Positions 36,791 through 44,125 of a DNA stretch of 64,000 nt are shown here, in pieces. Location of the stretch: assembly GCA_964426545.1 (NCBI GenBank), contig CAYRQP010000007.1, forward strand, positions 44,415-108,414, read 5' to 3'. Made by a program: the position numbers and the translations under genes. Below the pieces are notes generated by a model that was not told where the DNA came from, made no database searches, and saw nothing but the letters and a program-made list of their open reading frames with translations. Every line of letters starts with the position of its first letter. Position 1 is the first letter of the stretch. This stretch comes from CAYRQP01 sp964426545. GTDB lineage: Bacteria; Fermentibacterota; Fermentibacteria; Fermentibacterales; JCC-6.

Positions 36791-36967
36791 TTGAATTACA
36801 GTCACGTGGCGATTTTAGTTACCGGATTCGTACTCAGCGTTACCGGATTTGTGCTGCTCGGCAAGAAACTGCATCCCGTAATCACCGGATTGATATTTCT
36901 GTCAGGAATAATAGGGGTTGCTCTTGGAGTTCTTTTAATTTGTGTCACCGATTTCTTTTCGGGTTAA
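36791..36967 (+). CDS. Small membrane protein, 58 aa
   Basis: A short open frame starts at TTG 36791 one base after the dnaJ stop, with AAGGAGG six bases before it, an unusually good ribosome site. The product has two hydrophobic segments (HVAILVTGFVLSVTGFVLLG and a C-terminal LIFLSGIIGVALGVLLIC), joined by a short KKLHPV loop. It is likely an inner-membrane hairpin. I know no family. Its place at the end of the dnaK-grpE-dnaJ unit suggests co-expression under stress. Confidence 0.7.
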   Translation: MNYSHVAILVTGFVLSVTGFVLLGKKLHPVITGLIFLSGIIGVALGVLLICVTDFFSG

Positions 36968-36974
36968 GACAGAC

Positions 36975-38399
36975 CTATTTCTTTTTGCGTGCTGCACGGT
37001 AGCCCCTGATGTCATTCAGCAGTCCCCGAAACCCCTTCAGCACGAAATGCCTGAAAAGCAAGGCAGGTATACGCGTAAGCGGTTTCCGCATAAGGTAGTT
37101 TCTGCCGATGGTTCCCTGTGCCAAGTCTCTTAAGCGAAAAAGTTCTTCATCAGACATATCAGTCAGATTTATGAGTAGTTCGTCTGCTGCATTCATGCTT
37201 TCGAGAAAAATCTCCACATCTTCGATGCGCTTCTCTTCTACTGCCTGATTGAATATTTCGACTCCGGGATAAGGTGTAACAAAGAGCATTGGTGCGGTTA
37301 TATCGGCTTTACGGCAGAACTCGACAGTATTTTCTACAGACTTTCGGGTCTCTCCGAACATACCGATCATGAAACTTCCTTCAGGATGAATACCCACTGA
37401 ACGGGTAAGCTGCATTGCCCTTAAACACTCTTCAGCTGTAACACCGCGTTTCATTCGTTTAAGCATCTCATCATCACCGGATTCAATCCCGTAAGAAATC
37501 CAGTCGCATCCTGCATCTTTCATCGTTTCAAGCATCTCTTTGTCCACGGTATTGACGCGTCCCAGACACGACCAGTTAATTCCGGGAACTCTTTCCTTAA
37601 GCAAACGGCATACCTCCATCACAAATTCCCTGTTGCTTGTGAAAAGGTCATCCGGAAAACCGGTGTATTCAATATGGTATCTGTTCACAAGAATCTCTAT
37701 TTCAGCGACAATGGACTCCGGTGAACGCCTTCGCAGGGTTCTCCCATAGATGCGGTAGCAGTAAACACAGTTAAAAGGGCATCCCCTGCTTGCAACAACT
37801 TCAAGATGCCGTACGGACTTCTGCCTGTGATCGTAACTGGCGATGTAGTTCTCCACCGGAAACAAATCCCACGCAGGCATCGGAATCGAATCGAGGTCAG
37901 ATATCAATTTCCGAGGGGGAGATGTCCGAAAAACACCTTCTTCATTCAGAAATGCCAGTCCCTGAACGGACTTCCAGTCTCCGCCGGACTGCAAAGCAGC
38001 ACAAAGTTCCAATGTCGTATTTTCACCTTCGCCGAGAACTACAGCATCGAGCAGACAGTTCTTCAGGTACAGTTCAGGAACAGTAGTAGCCCCGCTGTTC
38101 CCGGCAATCATGAATACATCCGGCAACGCGGAGCGAAGTCCGGTTGCAATATCTTTAACAATTCTGTAGCGCGTTACCATTCCGCCAAAACCGGCAATAT
38201 CCGGTTTTATATCGACTATCTGTTCAACAGCATCCCGAACAGAAAGATCATTCCCTTCCATATCGACAATATGAATATCGTGTCCGGCATCACGAAGAAC
38301 CGAAGCTATATAAGCGAGTCCAAACGGAAAATACCGGGACCGCTTCCCGGTGCCATAAAACGGATAAACAAGAACGATTTTCAAGTAATCACTCTCCAA
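36975..38399 (-). CDS. B12-binding-domain radical SAM protein
   Basis: 474 aa. Residues about 5-135 form a B12-binding-like domain (LVYPFYGTG, then GLAYIASVLRDAGHDIHIVD). The radical SAM core begins with VASRGCPFNCVYCYRIYG, giving the C-x3-C-x2-C cluster motif near residue 207, and continues with SYGIESGDDEMLKRMKRG. Such enzymes bind a 4Fe-4S cluster and S-adenosylmethionine, and many methylate or rearrange lipids, hopanoids or cofactors. Substrate unknown. It is a single gene converging on the dnaK cluster. Confidence 0.88.
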   Translation of the reverse strand: MESDYLKIVLVYPFYGTGKRSRYFPFGLAYIASVLRDAGHDIHIVDMEGNDLSVRDAVEQIVDIKPDIAGFGGMVTRYRIVKDIATGLRSALPDVFMIAGNSGATTVPELYLKNCLLDAVVLGEGENTTLELCAALQSGGDWKSVQGLAFLNEEGVFRTSPPRKLISDLDSIPMPAWDLFPVENYIASYDHRQKSVRHLEVVASRGCPFNCVYCYRIYGRTLRRRSPESIVAEIEILVNRYHIEYTGFPDDLFTSNREFVMEVCRLLKERVPGINWSCLGRVNTVDKEMLETMKDAGCDWISYGIESGDDEMLKRMKRGVTAEECLRAMQLTRSVGIHPEGSFMIGMFGETRKSVENTVEFCRKADITAPMLFVTPYPGVEIFNQAVEEKRIEDVEIFLESMNAADELLINLTDMSDEELFRLRDLAQGTIGRNYLMRKPLTRIPALLFRHFVLKGFRGLLNDIRGYRAARKKK

Positions 38400-38608
38400 T
38401 GCTGATATTCAAGCAGTTTTACAGTTTTCCTACTATCCCGAAAATACTTCATTGATGGATATTTACCAAAATACTACTTTGCATGTGTGAATTTTGCAGG
38501 GCAGCTTCCGGTGTTCTGATTCAAGATGGAAAAGTTGATTCAGATATGTATATTCGGATTGTTTCAGCATGAGGATCTTGATATGTCCAATAGTGACACT
38601 ATAGTATC
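38400..38608. other. Intergenic stretch without recognised gene
   Basis: This AT-rich gap lies between the start of the radical SAM gene and a 30-codon open frame and must hold the radical SAM promoter. I found no strong palindrome, riboswitch, tRNA or long open frame in it. Confidence 0.5.
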
Positions 38609-38701
38609 ATGACTACGAAAACAGAAATTGTGACAAGAAGAAAAGAGAAGCAACTAAGACCCTTACTGATTTGTATGAAACACAAAGAGACAGGTGAATA
38701 A
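38609..38701 (+). CDS. Possible 30-aa peptide before the TGA-interrupted gene
   Basis: A 30-codon frame runs from ATG 38609 to TAA 38701 and encodes a basic peptide starting MTTKTEIVTRRKEKQLRPLL. Its stop shares one base with an ATG at 38701 (TAATG), the pattern of coupled genes in this genome. The peptide has no recognisable family and no clear ribosome site, so it could be chance or a leader peptide. Confidence 0.3.
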   Translation: MTTKTEIVTRRKEKQLRPLLICMKHKETGE

Positions 38702-38727
38702 TGAAATACTGAGACTATGTTGAGAGG

Positions 38728-39552
38728 ATGCGGCAGTCGAAGAGTACTGCTCCTGTTGAAGACTTTGATGGTCTTTCTGTCGCACAGATGCATTATATGG
38801 TCTATGAGCCTTATGGTGCTTCATGTCCGGTTCAGTTCAAGAAGAACATGAGCGATGAGATGTTGGATGCCATTCCGGTATTCTGCAATGTCAAAGACCT
38901 TTTGTGCATAATCAATGACGCAGAAGGACTGAAGCAAACGGCAGCAGGTTATATTCCTCCCAAGGTAGTCAGGGAATGGTATGAGAAAAAGAACCTATCG
39001 AGTTTTTGGATTGAAAAGGGCTATGCAAAAACACGAACCGAGAACGACTGGATTGTTATCGCTACGATAAATCTGGTTTTAGAACTGGCAGGGATAATCA
39101 GAGTCTATAAAAAGAAACTGGTTCTGATCAAGAAGTGGCAGAAGGCTGTGGAACAACAGGAATTCTCAGAGCTGTTTCATGTATTTCTGGAGGCTTTTAC
39201 AAACTGCTTTAACTGGGCGTATAATGATAGATATTCGAATGAATTCAGCGGTCAATCCGGATTTATGTACCTTCTGTATCTTCTACATAGATACGGTGAA
39301 CAGACCAGAAACCTGAATTTTTATACCGACCTGTATTACAAAGCGTTCCCCAATCTCCATTTTGCGGGTATGTATGATTATGATGAAGGATACAAGGTCT
39401 GTGAGAATGCAGTGTACCTTCGGTTTTTTGAGAGGTTTGCGGTTTGGTTCGGCCTTGTTGAAATAGAAGATGACAGACGCACTCGCTATAGAAAAAGCGA
39501 GGCAGAAATCACAGCAACGGATACTTTCAGAAGTCTGTTAAGCAGACTATAG
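38728..39552 (+). CDS. Unknown protein, possibly shortened by an in-frame TGA
   Basis: 274 aa from ATG 38728, no signal peptide or membrane segment. The pattern AAGYIPPKVVREWYEK, then IATINLVLELAGIIRVYKKK resembles winged-helix segments seen in some plasmid pRiA4b ORF-3-type proteins; this is weak. The ATG follows AGAGG with no spacing, a poor initiation site. In the same frame an ATG at 38701 has a better site, but its fourth codon is TGA (M-K-Y-stop-D-Y-V-E-R-M). The original start may be 38701 with a Trp-to-stop change. Many W and Y residues and a stand-alone position suggest an accessory gene. Confidence 0.6.
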   Translation: MRQSKSTAPVEDFDGLSVAQMHYMVYEPYGASCPVQFKKNMSDEMLDAIPVFCNVKDLLCIINDAEGLKQTAAGYIPPKVVREWYEKKNLSSFWIEKGYAKTRTENDWIVIATINLVLELAGIIRVYKKKLVLIKKWQKAVEQQEFSELFHVFLEAFTNCFNWAYNDRYSNEFSGQSGFMYLLYLLHRYGEQTRNLNFYTDLYYKAFPNLHFAGMYDYDEGYKVCENAVYLRFFERFAVWFGLVEIEDDRRTRYRKSEAEITATDTFRSLLSRL

Positions 39553-39693
39553 AACCGGTTAGCTTATCGCCCCTTCCCGGTTAGTGCTATGAATTGGTCT
39601 TTGCATGGAAAGCGTTATCATTTGAAAAGCAGGATACAGGGATATGCGACTTCCTGATGTAATTGACGAAATAGGTTTATTTTTGTAGATTTG

Positions 39694-39752
39694 AAATGTG
39701 GATTGATTTGGGGCATATTGCAACCACAGTAAAAAAAGCGCTAAAAAGCCGA
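39694..39752 (+). promoter_or_regulatory. SAM-II-like riboswitch aptamer upstream of metK
   Basis: The sequence fits the SAM-II pseudoknot. Stem P1 is TGTGG (39697-39701) with CCACA (39724-39728). The loop contains the conserved TGATTT and ends TATTGCAA just before the 3' P1 strand. An A-rich joining segment then leads to GCTAAAAAGCC (39740-39750), matching the GCTAAAAAGG end of the known aptamer. The loop GGC (39712-39714) can pair with the 3' GCC (39748-39750), where the reference sequence has CC with GG, so pairing is kept with different bases. A terminator and metK follow. SAM-dependent shut-off of SAM synthetase is the expected effect. Confidence 0.8.
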
Positions 39753-39764
39753 AGCTAGCCTCAG

Positions 39765-39789
39765 GCCGCCGGACAGGCGGCATTTTTTT
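39765..39789 (+). terminator. Rho-independent terminator in the metK leader
   Basis: GCCGCC (39765-39770) and GGCGGC (39776-39781) form a perfect stem over a GGACA loop, followed by A and seven T. It sits between the SAM-II-like aptamer and the metK start, as an attenuator would. GCC (39758-39760) could pair with GGC overlapping the stem (39764-39766) in an alternative fold. Confidence 0.85.
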
Positions 39790-39816
39790 ATCGGCACAGA
39801 TAGAAAGGTACTCATC

Positions 39817-40968
39817 ATGAAAAGAATGTTTACAAGCGAATCCGTGTCCGATGGACATCCGGATAAAATCTGCGACCAGATATCGGATGCTGTACTGGAT
39901 GCACGATTAGCTATTGATCCCGATGCACATGTAGCGTGTGAAACTCTCGTAACCACAAACTACTGTCTCCTTGCGGGAGAAGTAAAAGGCAAAGGTACTG
40001 TGGATTATGAACAGATCGCTCGGGAGACAATCAAGTCTATTGGATATGACCTGCCTGATATAGGTTTTCATTACGATGAGAATCAATACCATATCAAAAT
40101 ACACTCCCAGTCCGCAGATATCAACCACGGGGTCATCGATAACGAAGGTGCGGGAGACCAGGGAATCATGTTCGGTTTTGCATGCAGTGAAACTGAAGAA
40201 CTCATGCCTTACCCGATTCAGGTTGCTCATCGCCTGCTCGAAGAGCTCAGGTCAGCAAGAAAAAGCGGCAAACTTCCATGGGCACGGCCTGATGCGAAAA
40301 GCCAGGTTACTGTCATGTATGATGGATTTACTCCGGTTTCAATAGATGAGATACTTATTTCTGTTCATCATGCTCCGGATATGAAAAATGATGATATGAA
40401 AGATGAAGTAAAGGAACACGTAGTAAAGCCCGTACTCGAACTTTGCCGGCCACAGCTTGAATGGAGTGACCGTTTTCAGTTCAATCCATCGGGGAAATTT
40501 GCAATAGGCGGACCCCACGGTGATGCCGGACTCACAGGAAGAAAAATTATTGTAGATACATATGGGGGTGCAGGTCGTCACGGCGGCGGTGCCTTCTCAG
40601 GCAAGGATTCGACAAAGGTCGATCGGTCCGCGGCATATATGGCGCGTTACATCGCTAAGAACATTGTTGCTGCGGGTATTGCAGCCCGATGCGAAATCCA
40701 GTTAGCCTATGCTATCGGAGACCCGGAGCCTGTCTCTGTGATGATTGAAACATTCGGCACGGGGAAAGTAGATGCCACCCATATTGAAGCAGCAGTCATA
40801 AAACTGTTCCCGCTCCGTCCATATGACATCATAAATTATCTGGGACTGAAAAAGCCTATATTCAGTAAGACATCAGCATTCGGTCATTTCGGCAGGAAAC
40901 CCGAAAACGGCACATTCGGATGGGAAAAAACTGATAAAGCAGAAGAACTTCAATCTGAATTGCTCTAA
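39817..40968 (+). CDS. metK: S-adenosylmethionine synthetase
   Basis: 383 aa, the normal length for MetK. It shows FTSESVSDGHPDKICDQISD (ATP and Mg site), the hexapeptide GAGDQG in the flexible loop near residue 115, and GGPHGDAGLTGRKIIVDTYGG near residue 230. The enzyme makes S-adenosylmethionine from methionine and ATP in the cytoplasm. AAAGG lies 8 bases before the ATG. The leader carries a SAM-II-like riboswitch and terminator, so feedback by the product is likely. Confidence 0.98.
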   Translation: MKRMFTSESVSDGHPDKICDQISDAVLDARLAIDPDAHVACETLVTTNYCLLAGEVKGKGTVDYEQIARETIKSIGYDLPDIGFHYDENQYHIKIHSQSADINHGVIDNEGAGDQGIMFGFACSETEELMPYPIQVAHRLLEELRSARKSGKLPWARPDAKSQVTVMYDGFTPVSIDEILISVHHAPDMKNDDMKDEVKEHVVKPVLELCRPQLEWSDRFQFNPSGKFAIGGPHGDAGLTGRKIIVDTYGGAGRHGGGAFSGKDSTKVDRSAAYMARYIAKNIVAAGIAARCEIQLAYAIGDPEPVSVMIETFGTGKVDATHIEAAVIKLFPLRPYDIINYLGLKKPIFSKTSAFGHFGRKPENGTFGWEKTDKAEELQSELL

Positions 40969-41019
40969 GTCGACTGAACTGACTGTAGAAGTAAAGTTCT
41001 ATCTCAGAGGAAAAACAGA

Positions 41020-42126
41020 ATGAAATACTGTATTTCGATATTTCTGCTAACTGCGTTTGTTTTTGCAGATAATCTCGATACACAACTCAGTGATACGCAT
41101 GAAATCATAGCACAGCTTCGGGAAGATGAGGCAGCTGTAGAAGACATTCTCTCAGCTATCCATGATTATCTTGCTGCTGCAAGGGAGCAGTACAACGAAC
41201 TTGCTCTCGAAGAGACATCTCTCTTGCGCGAGTTAAGTACCCTTGAGGATAGAATCTATGCAGAGAATTCTTTGAAGGACGAACTGATTGAAAGCATATC
41301 TACTTACATGATTTATCTTTACTCTCACAGGAATCTCAGCGGGTTTGCTACCTTTTTTGTCGATGGCGGTTTCAGCACGATGCTGCGGAGACAGGCATAT
41401 ATAGACTACCTTGTCGGAAAAGCAGGGGGTGAGGTACTGCTTCTCTCTATGAGTCAGGATTCTCTTGAAATATATACCGACAGTCTCGTTAGAATGCTGA
41501 ATGATGTTCAGGTATGCAGGAATGAGATGGAGGGGATACAGGAGAGTTTCTATGTTGAGGAGGAAATACAGGCGGAATTGATGCTTGAACTGGAGGAGAG
41601 AATAGCATGCGCCGAAGACTCCATAAAGAGACTTGAAGACCGGCAAAGCAGGTCTAGTTTTGTTACCAGTGTGAGTAGTTCTGGGTCAAGCAGTAGTGCT
41701 TTTACTGTGCATCCGTCAGCGGACAGTTGGTTGGAGAATAATAAAGGAAATGTATCCTGGCCGGCCGGTGGTACGGTAATAAAACATTTCGGAGTGTACG
41801 AGCATCCTGAATATGGAACAGAGTTATCGAACGATGGAATAACGGTCGCAACCAATAATGATAGTCAGGTCTGTTCGGTAGCAGGTGGAATTGTGCTGTA
41901 TGCCAGTGAGTTTCTCAATATGGGAAAGATGGTTATTGTAGACCATGTGGATGGTTTATATACAGTTTATGGTTATCTTGGAAGTTTACAGGTCAGCCTG
42001 GGCGAAGAAATAGAAACAGGGGAAGTACTGGGAGCCCCGGGGACACTGCCTGGGAGAAGAACAGGATACTATTTTGAAATACGTCAGGGCGGTACTCCCG
42101 TTAATCCGGAGGGATATTTAAGATAA
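41020..42126 (+). CDS. EnvC-like murein hydrolase activator (degenerate LytM)
   Basis: 368 aa. A signal peptide (MKYCISIFLLTAFVFA) is followed by long coiled coils (about 20-215), a serine-rich linker and a C-terminal LytM/M23 domain (about 245-368). The metal ligands of active M23 peptidases are missing: the first-motif position reads ELSNDGITV instead of H-x3-D, the usual YAHL reads YGYLGSL, and the usual LHFEIR reads YYFEIRQGGTPVNP. This matches EnvC and NlpD, which lack zinc and activate amidases. It probably controls septal peptidoglycan splitting in the periplasm. The holB start lies right after its stop. Confidence 0.85.
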   Translation: MKYCISIFLLTAFVFADNLDTQLSDTHEIIAQLREDEAAVEDILSAIHDYLAAAREQYNELALEETSLLRELSTLEDRIYAENSLKDELIESISTYMIYLYSHRNLSGFATFFVDGGFSTMLRRQAYIDYLVGKAGGEVLLLSMSQDSLEIYTDSLVRMLNDVQVCRNEMEGIQESFYVEEEIQAELMLELEERIACAEDSIKRLEDRQSRSSFVTSVSSSGSSSSAFTVHPSADSWLENNKGNVSWPAGGTVIKHFGVYEHPEYGTELSNDGITVATNNDSQVCSVAGGIVLYASEFLNMGKMVIVDHVDGLYTVYGYLGSLQVSLGEEIETGEVLGAPGTLPGRRTGYYFEIRQGGTPVNPEGYLR

Positions 42127-43224
42127 ATGCAGGTATTCAAGAAACTCACAGGGCAGAAGAAAGCACTGGGTCTTCTAGATGCAACCTATACAGCAGGCAG
42201 ACTGGCGCATGCTTATCTCTTTGCCGGCATATCAGGAACAGGCAGACTGACAGCAGCACTTGAACTGGCAGCATCAAGAATGTGTGTGGAGACAGATCAG
42301 GGATATTGCGGAGAGTGTAGGGATTGCACGAGAGTATTTTCATTCGAGCATCCAGATGTACATCTGACATTTCCGAAAATCGGCAAAACCACTCCCGAGG
42401 AAATACAGATATTAATCTCCCAACGTATTACAGATGGAATATCACCAATCAGGATCGAGGGGAATGCTGCGATTCGAATAGATCAAATCCGGGAGATAGA
42501 ACACAGACTCAGTCGAAAAGCATTTGAAGGAAACGGTCATTTCGAGATTATTTCCGAGGCTGACAGAATGACGCACGAAGCAGCAAATGCCCTCTTGAAA
42601 ACACTCGAAGAACCTCCCAATGATACTATCATCATACTCATAAGTTCAACATGGACACACCTGTTGTCTACTGTCAGGTCGAGAGCTCATCTCATTAGAT
42701 TCAATAGATTGAATTCAAAGCAGATAGAAGACGAATTGATGAGAAGGAATGACCTAACCCGGGACGAAGCGGCAGCCTTTGCGGTAAGAGCGGACGGCAG
42801 TATCGGTAAAGCTCTTCTGCTTGCAGGCGGAATATCAGCGCAGAAGAGTGACATGCACCCTGAAGATATCCTGAAGCGGATAATGCGGTGTAAGAGCCCT
42901 GCAGGAGTATTGTCCCTTGGACAGGAAATATCGAGCAAACTGGGTAGGGAGGGAGCATTGATTCTCTCAGGGGAAGTCCAGTCCTTCCTTCACGACGTAA
43001 AGAGAGTTAATCTTGGGCTTGAACCGATCTCATTTTCGGCAGCTGTAATCAAAAAGGCCGCTAAGATTCCCTGCGAAGTTGCATCGGAAGGCATAAAACT
43101 ATTTCTATCGGCATATTACAGGCTTAAGAGAAATGCAGTCGCCGGGATGGTTCTCTCAGCAGCATTTCTTGGATTTTGGACAGATATGAAGGAGAATGCG
43201 GGAAAGGAAAACCGGGTTGAATAA
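42127..43224 (+). CDS. holB: DNA polymerase III delta-prime subunit
   Basis: 365 aa. AAA+ clamp-loader fold: the P-loop position reads FAGISGTGRLTAA, where the usual lysine is arginine, as expected for the non-hydrolysing delta-prime subunit. The zinc module is CGECRDCTRVF with CVETDQGYC before it. The helix ending EAANALLKTLEEPP and then ILISS, STVRSRA (sensor 1 and SRC-type arginine finger) is well conserved. It opens and loads the beta clamp in replication. The following ricT and metG genes give the conserved bacterial order holB-ricT-metG. Confidence 0.93.
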   Translation: MQVFKKLTGQKKALGLLDATYTAGRLAHAYLFAGISGTGRLTAALELAASRMCVETDQGYCGECRDCTRVFSFEHPDVHLTFPKIGKTTPEEIQILISQRITDGISPIRIEGNAAIRIDQIREIEHRLSRKAFEGNGHFEIISEADRMTHEAANALLKTLEEPPNDTIIILISSTWTHLLSTVRSRAHLIRFNRLNSKQIEDELMRRNDLTRDEAAAFAVRADGSIGKALLLAGGISAQKSDMHPEDILKRIMRCKSPAGVLSLGQEISSKLGREGALILSGEVQSFLHDVKRVNLGLEPISFSAAVIKKAAKIPCEVASEGIKLFLSAYYRLKRNAVAGMVLSAAFLGFWTDMKENAGKENRVE

Positions 43225-44125
43225 GAAGGAGAATCGAAACAACCATGATATGCGATATAATGCAATAGAGTATTTCCAACTGATATTCAGTGCAAAAAGA
43301 CTGGAAATATTTGCCAATTGTTCGAAGTCTCCTGTAAACATTGGTGAAATGGTGGTAGTTTCCGTTGACAGGGGCGAAGACATGGGAAGAGTACTGCAAA
43401 AATACGATCTGTTGACTCCTGTGGGTCCTGTTATCGGAGAACTGGTGCGAGTTGCAGAACAGGAAGATACCGATCAGTTCGAACAGAACAGAGTCTATGA
43501 AGACAAGGTTCTGGAGTTCTGCAAAGAGAGGGTTAAAACCAGGAAGCTTGACATGCGTTTATCCTGTTGTGAAGCGCAGCTGGACAGAAGAAAAATCAGA
43601 ATATACTTTACGGCAGACCATCGCATGGACTTTCGAGGTCTTGTGAGGGATCTTGCAAGCCGATTTCATGCACGGATAGAAATGCGTCAAATAGGGGTCA
43701 GGGATGATGCCAGAAAGAAAGGCGGACTCGGTCCCTGCGGCAGGCAGTTCTGCTGTGCATCACACCTGTGTAAATTCAAAACTATTAGCCTGAAGAATGT
43801 AAGAGACCAGAATCTTCCGCAGAATCCATACAAAGTATCCGGAGTCTGCAGTAGATTACTGTGCTGCCTTGATTATGAAATGGAATTCTACCGCAGGGCT
43901 GATAAATTCTATCCCCAAATCGGTTCTGAAGTAAGAATAGGGAACCATAACGGTAAAGTAATCTCGATAGATATCTTTAATGAGACCGTCTTACTCACGA
44001 TGGATGATGACAGCGAAAAGGAAATGGACATAGAAGATTATCACCGCAGGAAAAAACCGGTCAAGACCCTGAAAGAGAAACAGTCCACACCATCTCCTAA
44101 AGAAGATAAACGGAGAAAACAATGA
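43196..44125 (+). CDS. ricT: PSP1-domain protein RicT (YaaT)
   Basis: Up to 309 aa. The PSP1/RicT core includes GRVLQKYDLLTPVG, then FTADHRMDFRGLVRDLASRF, and the cysteine-rich GGLGPCGRQFCCASHL and GVCSRLLCCLDYE, which bind an iron-sulfur cluster in the Bacillus RicAFT complex. The Bacillus protein helps RNase Y maturation of mRNAs. The listed start overlaps holB by 29 bases; an ATG at 43250 (MRYNAIEYFQL) is an alternative nearer the conserved region. The tail is basic and disordered. It overlaps metG by four bases. Confidence 0.92.
   Translation: MRERKTGLNKKENRNNHDMRYNAIEYFQLIFSAKRLEIFANCSKSPVNIGEMVVVSVDRGEDMGRVLQKYDLLTPVGPVIGELVRVAEQEDTDQFEQNRVYEDKVLEFCKERVKTRKLDMRLSCCEAQLDRRKIRIYFTADHRMDFRGLVRDLASRFHARIEMRQIGVRDDARKKGGLGPCGRQFCCASHLCKFKTISLKNVRDQNLPQNPYKVSGVCSRLLCCLDYEMEFYRRADKFYPQIGSEVRIGNHNGKVISIDIFNETVLLTMDDDSEKEMDIEDYHRRKKPVKTLKEKQSTPSPKEDKRRKQ

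Noticed and set aside
38701..38727. Genome-wide TGA recoding or selenocysteine
   Set aside because: Many genes here end in TGA with a coupled start on the same bases. No SECIS-like structure is evident after the codon, and codon 4 would be an odd place.
38728..39552. REP-associated or other transposase
   Set aside because: The orphan protein has no HUH or Y1 tyrosine motif and no DDE pattern, so it cannot be named as the mobiliser of the palindromes.
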